From Metallyticus violacea (lineage: Eukaryota > Arthropoda > Insecta > Mantodea > Metallyticidae), in the NCBI GenBank assembly GCA_030762175.1, contig CM060831.1:81793501-81857500 (forward strand): DNA of 64,000 nucleotides, read 5' to 3'. Below are positions 53,953-64,000 of the stretch, in pieces (positions within the stretch are counted from its first letter, which is position 1; each line of letters starts with the position of its first letter). Under the pieces are notes generated by a model. It made no database searches. It was not told the DNA's origin and saw nothing but the letters and a program-made list of their open reading frames with translations. The position numbers and the translations under genes are program-made.

Positions 53953-55425
53953 CTTGCGACAGTTTTTATACGGGGGGGAAGGAAGAAAAAAAAAAAAGGA
54001 TGGATTTTAATTGATCAGAATACCCATAGTGTTTTGTAGAATAAATGCAGTTCTTCATCTCTTCCGCCGCAGTCTCGATGCGCCTTTATGCCACAGCTAG
54101 ATTCGGTAGAGGCTGGAATTTGTTACCTTTTCAGATCAATGGGAGAAATAATCGGGAACTAGGAAATGTATAAAAGCAAATCTTAAGACTGGAGATGATA
54201 CTATTTATTGGCTTTTGTCACTTGTTCAATAATAAGGGTCGTCTTTTTCAGTTCTGTTAAGCGGTTCTTAAATCCGACTTGCACTACCCGAATCCACACA
54301 TGTCTATCAAAACACACTCCCGTTTATTGCTGTACTTTCACTTTCTATAGCTCAAATGACTTTTCTCTCGATCGCTATAACTAACTCTGTCTGATGGTTA
54401 AGCTCACCCTGTCTGCCCTAACTACATACCCACTGATGGCTAAGATTACACTCCCTCGATAACCTAACTCTTTCTCTTAGTGCCTGTGTTTTTACTCCCC
54501 CAGGGCTCGAAATCTCTATCTTTTATCATAAATCTCCTCATCCGCTCATCCAGTCATTAGACCATCTCCCACCATTTTGTTGGCCCTGGTGGTGTAGTGG
54601 TTACCATACTTGCCTCCTAAACCCAAGATCGCGGGTTCGAACACGGCCAGGACCGATGGATTTTTCCGGGCGTAAAAATCATACATATGGCTTCCTTCAG
54701 AAGGGAAGTAAAGCCGTGGGTCCCATGTCGTACATTTACGACACGAAAAAGAACCTCAAGCCTGAAAGAGAGGCCTCTGAGCAAAATTGTCGGCCGTTTC
54801 ACGCCCTGAGTTGAATGGGACGCTGATGACCTGAGATGTTAAAGAGCGTCCGTAAATAAATAAATAAATAAATCAACCTACCATTCTGAACATTATTCCT
54901 CTTAAAAATTTCTCTCCATTTGCCAAGGGGCGTGCATATATATATATTCTAAGATTCCTGAATGGACCTTTCATACGCCTTAAATTTGAGCATTATTTCC
55001 TTTTTTTCTCCCCTTTGGTTTCAACAAGTCTGGACATCTGGTTTATTTCACCCTCATGATTTGAATTCTTTTGTCTATTCTATTTTATGCTTACCTTCGG
55101 AGTCTAACAAAGCTGAGTTTTTCCAGAAACCTAAGAGGCAACCCATTTTCAACACAAAGAATCTTTGGACAAAACACAAAGGGATGACTGGCCATCCATT
55201 CATTGTCCAGCCTAACACAGTTACTATCTACATATTCTAGCTTACTTTTAAAGTTTCTGTCTACCAGATTTTCTTTCTTACTACCCAATACACCATAACA
55301 AATAACTATTAACATGAATACACATAAATTGTACATACTAATTGTAATACTATTTATAATATATGTAATTGATTATGCTAACATTTTATAATAATTTAAT
55401 TGGGATGGCATCTCATTAATATTGC
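53953..55425. mobile_element. Unidentified insertion private to copy 2
   Basis: Copy 1 reads straight across this point (GGTAACTACAAGTTTTGG, 28,122 on). The insert begins with a G-run and poly-A, holds a SINE-A, and has a minus-strand frame at 55,091-55,336 (LEYVDSNCVRLDNEWMASHP) that matches no family known to me. No terminal repeats were found. Confidence 0.4.
54592..54873 (+). repeat. SINE-A, full length
   Basis: Box A TGGTGTAGTGG and box B GGTTCGAACAC; (AAAT)4 tail. Flanks ACCATTTTG and ACCATTCTG suggest a target duplication. Confidence 0.9.
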
Positions 55426-56087
55426 TTCAAACTCCAAGTTTCCGATGCGATATTCAAGGCAAACTATCACACAATTTTCTTCTGCAATATTTCTGAGATT
55501 TCTTAGCAGTAGTAAATAACCATACTGTGTTCTAATTGAAATCTCATATTAAGTACACAACAATGCATAAATCTTGGCAAAACATTCTACAGAGTACAAG
55601 CTTGGTTTAATTTATTTCTGGATGATCTTTAACAAAGAGCTTTGTTTAAACTGTTGCTTTCATGAAGCCACTAAATGACTCATTTACAGCAATTGCAGCT
55701 TATTTTACTGCACAACGAAGGTCAACAGGGTTGATTAATCCTTGGAATGAAGACAGTGTATAAATCAGGCACCAAACAAAGTCACAACTAATTCAACAGC
55801 ACAGAAAATAATGATATAATATATTATTATTATTATTATTATAATGAAATGATAACTGGAATTCTGGAAAAAAGGTGGAAGCAATTGAAAGCAGAAAGGT
55901 TTATCTAACACTTATATCACAACAAATTTTACTGATAAAATTTCCCCATACCTAAGCAAGACTCATCAGATTTACTGTCATATATGCATATGTTAAAAAC
56001 CTATACAATATTTTTATTGCTAGAAATATACAATGGGCACTTTCTATGAATGATACTGTACCTTTAAAATATGTGTTTGCTGCTTAC
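55426..56087. other. Intron of zinc-finger gene, copy 2
   Basis: Aligns with 28,130-28,761. Short (ATT)n near 55,824-55,842. No exon seen. Confidence 0.5.
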
Positions 56088-56294
56088 CTTAAACTCAGGA
56101 TCCTGAACAGCATCATAAGAACTTTCCCCATTAGCTTCCGGTTGTTTCAACTGAGGTGAATATGCATCCATATCGTCCTGTTCCTCTTTTATATTCAGAG
56201 TAACATTCATTTTCTTATGTTTACGGAATGTCGGAATCCACACAGTGAAACTTTTGTTAATCTTATTCACTTTTTTACTTATGAACATCTAGTA
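56088..56294 (-). CDS. Zinc-finger gene, N-terminal coding exon, copy 2
   Basis: Acceptor TTTTCTTCTTTTGCAG before 56,294; ATG at 56,288; 67 codons ending ...VQDPEFK at AAG|GTAAGC, a strong donor, phase 0. The first 26 residues are basic (MFISKKVNKINKSFTVW). The rest is an acidic leader MNVTLNIKEEQDDMDAY...; the second ATG at position 27 is the only start left in copy 1. Leaders of this type precede finger arrays in arthropod genes and may mediate protein contacts. The finger exon is at 39,136-40,186. A further exon of 3n+2 length is required between them. Confidence 0.75.
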
Positions 56295-57029
56295 CTGCAA
56301 AAGAAGAAAATATAGCAAATATAGAAAGTAAATGAAGTTTAGTGTAAAAAAATGAATAACTAAGTTTAAAATATAGCATTGTTGTAATGAAAGTCTAAAG
56401 TAGAATCATTAAGTGGAGCATTAGTAATGAGGACCATAGCAAAATGTGGGGCTAATATTAGGATATGTCCCTTTTAAAAAAGTTCCAGTTGTAACACTAA
56501 TTTCTAATTAGTGAAGTACAAGGCTATTTTGTTTAGATTAAAGCAAATATATGAAGCAAATCATTAAGTATTTGAATATGAATGAATTTGAATTTATTTC
56601 AACAAATAACATTACATTTATATCTTATTTTTTTTATTTTCCCTCCCCTTTATGTAGCCAATTTCATAACTTCCTAAATTACATCACTTTAGAAATTATG
56701 CATTTTCAATACATTTTCTTTAATTTTATTTATTTAACTAATTCCTGAACCTTGTCTTTGGCTCATCAGCAGCTACCTACTGAAATATCCAGAAGACTTA
56801 GGTTCTGGTATTCTATTAAAATTGAAATTTATTACAAATATACCTCTACAGACTATATCTACATACAAAATGTTTATATCAAAATTAACATAAAAGCCAA
56901 TTAAAATATAATAAAAAGGAACAGTGCCTTTGGCAAATTCAGAAGGCACTAGATCCAACAAATTTAATAACCCATATATTTAGCAAATTATAACTCACTA
57001 TACTTCACTAATCTATGTAGCTGTATTTC

Positions 57030-58270
57030 CTAAGGCCTGATAAACTCAAACACTGCAGTTACCGAGTTATCAGGCCATTCCTACTATTTGAATCTAACTC
57101 CTCCCACTACACTTTCTTCATTGTTTTGCTTACTAAGTTTGCTCTCATTTTACCTAAATAAATGCCAATTTCGAACATGTCCTTATTAATCTAACATCAA
57201 CATCATTTTCACTGTAATTTCTTTTGGTAGAATGAACCATCTCTGCATTTCCAGTTTCTCCCTAAGACAGTTTCCTTACATTCTAATAATATATGCCAAT
57301 TATTGTCTTTCTGGGTACACAATGAACATTTATCTAGCTTCTCCCTTGCTCTTAAACCCTTCTAATCCACAACCCCTGTTCTTGCCCTTGCTAAGTGTTC
57401 TCTTGCTATTTTATCATATATTTCAATATACTTTTTCCTAGAGATGATAATTGGAACTTGTACAGTAAAGCCATTCATATAAATGAAATCTTAGTATGAC
57501 TGAGTCAAACTAAACAGTCTTATTGCTCCACTTGTCTATAAATGCAAAACCAGTTTCATGAAATTTCATTCACATCAGCAGCTAGCCAGTGGAGCAATAA
57601 GAGTGTTTAATTTGACTCAATCATACTATGATGTCAATTATATAATTTTCCCTGTTCCAAACTACTTTGATTCCAATGTATAAACTAAATGACAAGTTGA
57701 AATTAAAACTAGCAAATATTTTTTGCCTATCAATGTCTTCCATTCTTAACCTAATTCTTTCCAGAAACCCCTTCCTAATACTCCCCTAGTTCTCCACATG
57801 TCCCCCCCCAAAAAAAAAAAATTTCTATAGACTTCCTTTACTTTGTTAAGCCAAGTAGCATCTTGAATAAGTCTTTGCTGGCCTACCAAACACTGATATA
57901 AAACATGATGTTCATCTGAATTTCTAATTCTAAACAAGTATTTCAATACTCTCTCCATAAATTTCTCTTTATTTCCTAATTCTAGTTAAGCAATTCCATT
58001 TGGTGAGGTTCTTGGTAAGCCCAGTATTTGTTTGCAGAAGTTTCTGTATATCAAATTCACATTAGACCACCCTTCCTCCAAACCTAAATCTCTACTGCTT
58101 AGAGCATTGAAGCCTCCACCACTGCCCCATATACTCTCTGCATTCAATTTACTTGCATCCCTGGTATTACATACCCTAGAAAACTTCCCTTTTGAGTATC
58201 ATTTCCTTTGATCACTCCATCAACCATTACTACCTAGTCTTACTCCTAAGTAATCAAATTTTTTAACCAC
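57030..58270 (-). pseudogene. LINE C-terminal domain relic, copy 2
   Basis: Frame 57,746-57,958: MERVLKYLFRIRNSDEHHVL, DATWLNKVKEVYRN, then RGVLGRGFWKELG; further on CSLCTQKDNNWHILL-like (about 57,300). Contains the hammerhead element 57,440-57,645. Confidence 0.65.
57440..57645. mobile_element. Hammerhead fold-back element, old, copy 2
   Basis: Same insertion as 29,990-30,190: tail GAACTTGTACAGTAAAGCC, inverted arms, minus-strand ribozyme relic near 57,545-57,585 with GAAACTGGTT kept but the CTGATGA core displaced. Confidence 0.7.
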
Positions 58271-58299
58271 CTGAAATTATCTTCCTTGTCAACAGCATT

Positions 58300-59270
58300 T
58301 CTCATAATTGAAATCATTCTATGATTGAGTTGAACTAAACGCTATTATTCCTCTACTTACTTGTCTATAAATGTACAATAGGTTTAATTAATCTTTGTCT
58401 GCATCAGCTAGAACGCCAAATACTGAATGCTTAATTATGCTCTGGCAATGTGTATTCTACTCTGGTGGAGGTGTGATGAACTTAAAAGTTTTTGTTTTCA
58501 TCCCCTGAAGTGTCAAAATTCATTAAATTTCTTTGTACATGTAAATTTCCCCCCATGTTGCTATTTCTGTACATTCTTGTATTGTTTTTAATTATTTTGC
58601 TTTATTTCAATATGTCATGGTTTTATGTCCAGAAATGAGATGGTACTGCTGGTTTCTCCATTTGCTTATATTTAGTTTTCCTGAAATGTTCTTTTAACCA
58701 TGCACCTGTTTCTCTTCGTTTTTCAAAGGTAGATTTACTCACATTCTGCTGAAATTATTTTGTAAATACCTGCTTTTATCTCCTGTGAAATACAGTCTTT
58801 AACATTGTCTAACAGGAGTATTTTGACATTAAATCTGTTTGCAGGGACCAAACTGATATTAACATCTTTAAGAATATTTTGAAACCTTTTTGCACCATGG
58901 ATATTTAAATTTTTTAAAAATTACCTTATCTTTTATTGCTAAAAGTGCTGTGGTTTCTTTAATAAGTTTTTACATCTTGAATTTTTGCAATTTTTTATGT
59001 ACTAGTTCCTTCTTAAAACCTTTTTAACAACTGTACCTTTTTTTTTTGTTTGTATTCTTCTTTGCTAATTTGTAGGTTTATTAGCTGGTATGTTAAATGT
59101 AGATACCTGCATGTTTGTGTGTCTTGGGGTTAAAACTGTTGGCTTTGATGTGCTTATATGCATGTGTATTCCTTCTATATATATTCCAAATTCAAGGAAT
59201 CCTTGCCATTTCATAATTTTGATGTCCAGGAATGGTAACATGTTATCTCATTTAAGAACTTTCGAAAAAT
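58300..59270 (-). pseudogene. PLE relic, 3' part, copy 2
   Basis: Counterpart of 30,848-31,870: terminal arm, worn ribozyme, nuclease pieces (KEQVHG; FRKTKYKQMEKPAVPSHFWT) and thumb. No frame survives. Confidence 0.65.
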
Positions 59271-59549
59271 AAGACATTTTAAAAAAATTCTGTTGGAAAT
59301 CACACAGGTTATCTGTTCCTGTTTCGTATGTGAATGGTATGTTTCTATCTTGTATATTCAAAAATTTTATGGCATCATCAATCAACCTCAACTTTTATGT
59401 CTTGTTTAACACTTATACTTCTCTTTTTTCTTCTAAGTAATTGCTTAGGAGTAACATATCTTATGCATAGACAGTTTACCCTGGTCTTGTGGTTGTGTTT
59501 GTGTGGTTTAAAGCCCTCTATTATACAGTATGGACACACTCCATTTTGA

Positions 59550-60600
59550 GCCTAACTATCTCTAACTCCCATAATACTGTATGTTAAGTTTGTGTCGTTT
59601 TACTCAATTGTCATACAGTTAATTCCTAAAATATTTGTGTTATACTGTTGAATGATACCTTCTGCTTCTACTCATGTTCTTCTTTTTGCATTAGAAGGCC
59701 TAGGTCATTCAGAAAATACATACTTTTGAAACTATGTCAGTTACAGTTGCAACACATTTGCATAGTACCTCATTTGAACTCGGCGACTAAGGACGGGTCA
59801 TTTGCCAGCAGAGGAAAAGGCTGTTATCAGTTAAAACAGAAGTTGCAATATTATACGTAGGTCTTATTAAATACATCCTTTTAACAAGTGAACTTAAAAT
59901 AAGAATTACTCATTTTATTTTGCTGTTCACTATTTACATTATTTGTAGTAAAGCATTTATTAAATCAGTGTTGATATAAACTGTGTAAGGCCTACAGTTA
60001 ACCTTATAGTTAAGAATGAACGATAACAATTATAGGGCTTACTATCAAATTAAATTTTAAACAAAAAGTTTATGTAATTTAACATTTCTCTGCTCTAAAT
60101 TGGTCCAATGAGAATGGCTATGACAATCATAAATCTATATTTTTAATTGGTGTGTGAAAACAACAGATAAATAAACTAAATGATGTACCAGAAAATTTAA
60201 ACTATTCATAATATGCATTTTCTATTTCTTTTCTTTCAATTATGAATGTGCATTTGGTTATCGTATAGTAGCACGTATTTGTTAAACTATTTTTTCTCCA
60301 ATAGTGGCATTGCAAATGAACTACTCGACTGTGGCAGCAAACTATTTTATCTAAAAAAAAAAAAAAAATCAAAATATCTTGACAAATTACATTCATCTAA
60401 TTTTTGAAAGTTATGGCAAATGTATTCCCGAATAAGCGCAGAGTATAATGTAATACAGTAATAAGTAATACTCACTGTTAAATACAACGTAGCCACATTG
60501 ACAAATATTTCATTACATTACGTAAGTTATTTTGAATGCAGTTTACATGTCAAACAAAGCCTTTCTTTCCTCGAGCTGTACAACCAAATGCACAACACCC
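59550..60600. other. Conserved non-coding region, copy 2
   Basis: Aligns with 31,960-33,110 over most of its length, which is notable for sequence without a visible exon; one or more 5' untranslated exons are possible. Confidence 0.45.
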
Positions 60601-60719
60601 AGGTATATTAACAAACTTCAAATAAATTTTAAAAATGTTTTCCGTGACAGAGTCAGAGCAGAATCGAGCCGTCCTTTCGGACGAGTGTTGAAGGATACAG
60701 TACCTAGTGCATACGCCCA

Positions 60720-60990
60720 ACAGTAATCAGGCCCAAAATGGCGGTTGCTGCTGGCGGACCAATCACGTAGCTCGGTTGTCGGCAAATTCCGCTGCAAAGC
60801 GTATCCACACTTGTATGTTACAGACCTTTTGTGTGGTTGTCTCATTCATTTGTTTCTTACAGTTGACAGTTGCCACCAGAGGGAGCAAACCAATGTTGAC
60901 AACCTATGACTATTTACTGAAAAACGTTTTCCATATCTCAATACAGTAAAATATGGCGGCCGAAATTGCCCCATTATTGCCAACAGAACA
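60720..60990 (-). promoter_or_regulatory. Promoter-like region of zinc-finger gene, copy 2
   Basis: GC-richer than its flanks, with CAAAATGGCGGTT (60,735) and AAAATATGGCGGCCG (60,949), both matching the YY1/Pho core ATGGCGGC closely; CCAATCACG (60,759); and GCCACCAGAGGGAGC (60,874), close to the CTCF core. On the minus strand CAACT|GTAAGA (about 60,862) would serve as a first-exon donor. Position at the 5' end of the minus-strand gene supports a promoter role, which remains inference. Confidence 0.45.
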
Positions 60991-61830
60991 TGTTCTCCAC
61001 AGTTACGACTACTCTTTATAAAATACATCAACTTCCAATTATCTGGATATCCTAAACAAATGGACATATTTGGGAAAGCACCATATTATCGTCGATTTTA
61101 AGGAAAAGACACAGTCTTCCTTGGTAATAGCTATCAACGTGTGTATAAGTGGCACAAAAGATCTTAAAGGTTGATCTTCAGCGAAATAGTGAACCAGCTT
61201 ACATAAACGAAACATTAGCAAATTGTTCAGCTTAAGATAACTGGATCCAAATAAACAACAGAACTCCCCTCTAGTCTGTATGACTGCCTATTTATAAATT
61301 ACAATTGAGTACAAGGTTTTATGTGGTGCAGTTGTATGCAGTAACAAGCACTAATTACACATGCCTCCTATAATACCACAACAAAAAGGTAAACTTCTGC
61401 ATAGTTAAAGTCCTGAGACTGTTGCTAATGTTTACGCATATACGAAGGAATAACCTAAATTTTAGACCGATTTTTTCCCGGGTGTTACAAAGAATGTGCA
61501 AGAAAGAGTTGCTGCAGCCACTAGAATATCGCACAGCTCAGTTTATAGAATTGTGGGGAGAAACAAAAACATGAATATTATGGGAATGCTTCTTTTGGCA
61601 CTCCGGGAAAAAAACACAATGCCCAAAAAGACTAACCGAAATCGAGGGTGTGTTTGTAATTAGACGACAATATACAACTTCAGTGCTGAAGAAAAGACTG
61701 TGTACAATAAAAAGGGTACTACAGATGTTACAAGAAACAGTTAAGGTCCGAATTATACTTTAAAAATAAGGAGTTAAATGAAGAATTAATGAAGTAATGA
61801 GCATATTCTAATCGAAATACATAACATCGG

Positions 61831-62150
61831 TTCGCTGAGCAATTTTTTTATTTGGTTTATTTACAGACGCTCTTTTTTATCTCAGGTCATTGGCGCCCCA
61901 TTTAAATCAGAGCGTTAAACGGCCGACAAATTTTGCTCACAGGCCTCTTTTTTTCAAGCTTGAGGTTGTTTATCGTGCCGTAAATGTACGACATTGGACC
62001 CCCTTCTCTACTCCCCTTCAGAAGGAAGCCATACTTAGGATTTTAAGCCCGAAAAAATCTATCGGTCCTGCCGGGATCGAACCCACGATCTTGGGTTTAG
62101 GAGACAGGTATGATTACCACTATACCAACAGGACAGACCGTTTGCTGAGC
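61831..62150 (-). mobile_element. SINE-A inside transposase relic, about 10-bp target duplication
   Basis: GTTCGCTGAGC (ends 61,840) and GTTTGCTGAGC (ends 62,150) with one mismatch. Head at the right, box B GGTTCGATCCC-like. It splits the transposase codons before the first catalytic Asp. Confidence 0.9.
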
Positions 62151-62496
62151 GAGATCTATCTCACCGCCTTTCGCAAGTACAGAGCTGAAAACCCCGCTTT
62201 AATGTATGAAGATGACAATTACGTCACACCGTCCCAAAATGTTGCTCTGATAACAGCTCAAATTTCAAGGCGCTTAAATCCAAAGGGAGCGACTGATTAT
62301 AGTCAATTCAGGTGGAAGGTTTGGGTTCATACCTAATCATCTACTTATTCACAGATCACAACAGAAAACAAATTTTCACAAAGAAATGAACATTGACAAC
62401 TATGTTAAAATGCTTTGAACAACGAATTTCAAATTTACCGTTTTAGTAACTGACAATGCCTCATATCACAATGTACAGTTAGACAGCAATAATAAA

Positions 62497-62560
62497 TTCT
62501 AAAAAAAAAAAAGAAAAAAGAAAAAAGAAAAGAAAAGAAAAGAAAGAAAGAAAGAAAGGG
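62497..62560 (+). repeat. (GAAA)n-type microsatellite
   Basis: AAAAG and AAAG repeats ending GGGGGAAATG, within the transposase relic. Confidence 0.95.
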
Positions 62561-63221
62561 GGAAATGACATGTAGTCTTAGATATAAATTCACAACAATC
62601 CATTTGATGAGGCTAGCACAAAGACATATTTGTATGATTTAATCCTAGCCAACAAGTCAGCTCAGAAAAAAAAAATAGCTAATTTATCAAATATTGCCTA
62701 AACAGAACCATACAACTCATACGGCTTCCACTGTAACATCGATACCTCGATACCTCGAATGTCATTGAATTAATATGGGGAGATTCACGCAAATAGTGGC
62801 CACAAAAATTTAACTTTCAAATTTAAAGATGTTGAAAGACTGTGTCGGGAAAATATTTCAAGAAATGGGGCAAAAGGAATGACAGAAACTATTCCAGTAT
62901 ATGGATAAATTGAACAATAGTACTGGAAGAAAAGATTGTGAGAATTATTATTCAAGATAATGGAATTAAAACCAGTGATGAAATTAATGAAAGTGACAGC
63001 GATTCAGCGGAAGACAGGAACGAAGAAATGTCAGATATAACGAGATACAAGACAATTAAGTGTCAAAGTTATTGAAGCAGTTAGTGTGTGAGGCATACAT
63101 TGCTGGCACTGTGTGTGGTATTTTGTTTTGTAGTTACGTGCTGGTTGAGTGCATAAACAGTGCAGTGACTTGGGAAAACCTAACTCGGTTTTATGTAATT
63201 GCTGTGGACAATTTCTTTTTT

Positions 63222-63505
63222 TTTCTTCTTTCTTTTTTGAATAGTGTTTAACGTCCGTGTAGGGCATCTCAGGCGATGACACTGATTTTACATGAAATAA
63301 AATTATAAATTGGGGAAGAATTTTTGTTAATGAAGAAATCGTTGCAGGCCTAAGATTAGGGTACCTCCCCTGCATTTGCCTGTTATGAGGACTGAGGAAA
63401 ACCTGGAAAAAACCTCAGTCAGGGAGGAAGGTCCTGGTGGGATTCGAACCCAGACCTCCATCTCTCGAGTCTGCGCCTTAACGACCTCGGTCACTCGTGG
63501 CGGTG
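63222..63505 (-). repeat. SINE-B, best head in window
   Basis: TTTTTTGAATAGTGTTTAACG at the left. At the right the minus strand reads GCCACGAGTGACCGAGGTCG then TTAAGGCGCAGACTCGAGAG and GGGTTCGAATCCC, matching tRNA-Leu/Ser box A (GACCGAGGTCGTTAAGGCGC) and box B. Reference copy for this family. Confidence 0.9.
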
Positions 63506-63560
63506 CTATGGATAATGACTCACATCTAACTTCTCGTATTAAATCTTCACTCGTTAATTG

Positions 63561-63862
63561 TTGATTTGATTTATTTAACGGACGCTCTTTAACATCTCAG
63601 GTCATCGGCGTTCCATTCAATTCATATTGTGAAATGGGTCATAAATTTTGCCCAGAGGCCTTTTCTTTCAGGCCTGAGGTTCTTTTATGTGCAGTAAATC
63701 TATGACGCGGAACCCGTGTTTATTTCCCGTTTATTTCCTTCCGAAAGAAGCCATACTCAAGATTTTACGCCCGAAAAAAATTCATCGACCCTGACCAGGA
63801 TTGCACACGCAATCTTGGGTATACGAAGCCAGTGTGGTTACCACTACACCACAAGGACCGAT
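63561..63862 (-). repeat. SINE-A, nearly full length
   Basis: GATTTATTTAACGGACGCTC at the left; head ending CACCACAAGGACCG at the right. Box B is damaged (GTGTGCAATCC on the minus strand). Confidence 0.85.
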
Positions 63863-64000
63863 TTCATTCATCAAGAACTATCGCGCGACCAATACCTGTC
63901 TTGTCTTAGCCTCACTTGCAAAGGAGTCGAAACATAACATTCTGCTCACCCCATTTTATTTAAAACTTTCTTCATCACGCTCCAAAATCCGCTTCATAAG
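63863..64000. other. Window end, nothing recognised
   Basis: Too short to classify. Confidence 0.5.

Larger units (their letters stand above)
36640..61482. repeat. Segmental duplication, copy 2 (right unit)
   Basis: Sister of 4,600-33,845 in the same orientation. It is shorter mainly because it lacks the young insertions at 10,200-13,435, 15,668-17,161 and 17,556-19,100. It has its own: SINE-A at 37,086 and 38,184, a LINE ORF1 piece at 41,100, hammerhead elements at 48,581 and 51,666, and an unidentified block at 53,953-55,425. Its zinc-finger gene looks the better preserved of the two. The right edge is where a DDE transposase relic starts. Confidence 0.85.
61483..63030 (+). pseudogene. DDE transposase gene relic (IS630/Tc1-like)
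   Basis: N-terminal helix-turn-helix VQERVAAATRISHSSVYRIV (61,499-61,558), FGTPGKK, LTEIEGVFVIRRQYTT; after the SINE, FRKYRAENPALMYEDDNYVT around the first catalytic Asp; MNIDNYVKML, then LVTDNASYHNVQLD with the second Asp (about 62,450); finally a LNVIELIWG-like piece (third acidic site, about 62,760) and a C-terminal acidic run ESDSDSAEDRNEE. Frameshifts, a SINE and a GAAA repeat break it. Confidence 0.7.

Noticed and set aside
60846..61067. 73-codon minus frame in the promoter-like region
   Set aside because: Not conserved in the aligned copy 1 sequence and lacks protein-like features; more likely 5' untranslated or promoter DNA.
61890..62336. 148-codon open frame
   Set aside because: Its first two thirds are SINE sequence on the wrong strand; only the end (FRKYRAENP...) is transposase-derived.

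Overview
The window is eukaryotic nuclear DNA, AT-rich and poor in genes, most likely from an arthropod. No operons or bacterial signals are seen. The evidence is spliced C2H2 zinc-finger exons, mariner-type and other DDE transposase relics, several LINE remnants, many Penelope-like elements (PLEs), and two tRNA-derived SINE families. The species cannot be named from the sequence. No search was run, so family names rest on motifs read by eye.

Layout. 1-4,600: SINE scraps, a fresh 2 x 164 bp tandem duplication, a degenerate satellite of about 137 bp period, and an LTR-like segment with a TATA box interrupting that satellite. 4,600-33,845 and 36,640-61,482 are two collinear copies of one ancestral block in tandem, about 29 and 25 kb. 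Each carries a minus-strand zinc-finger gene: a promoter-like region at the right end, one short acidic coding exon, then a single exon with all the fingers at the left end. Copy 1 has 8 fingers and a mutated splice donor on its short exon. Copy 2 has 11 fingers and an intact donor. 33,845-36,600 between the copies holds a CR1/Jockey-like LINE relic and a PLE 3' end. 61,483-63,030 is a broken DDE transposase gene split by a SINE, and the window ends in two more SINEs.

The block is mostly retroelements. Comparing its two copies separates insertions older than the duplication from younger ones, because the sister copy shows the empty site. Young insertions include two 1.5 kb PLE copies, several short PLE-derived elements and at least two SINEs, many with readable 10-14 bp target duplications.

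The most interesting content is a set of small PLE-derived elements built as inverted arm, loop, inverted arm and unique tail, with a type I hammerhead ribozyme motif in the loop. At least fourteen ribozyme copies can be read, from intact to decayed. In nearly all, helix III is a loop-less palindrome whose sequence changes between families (ACCGGT, ACTAGT, ATGCAT, ACGCGC/T, ACATGT, ACATATGT) while self-complementarity is kept. That pattern suggests the ribozyme acts as a dimer. PLE hammerheads are known as a class; these copies and the fold-back architecture deserve a proper look.
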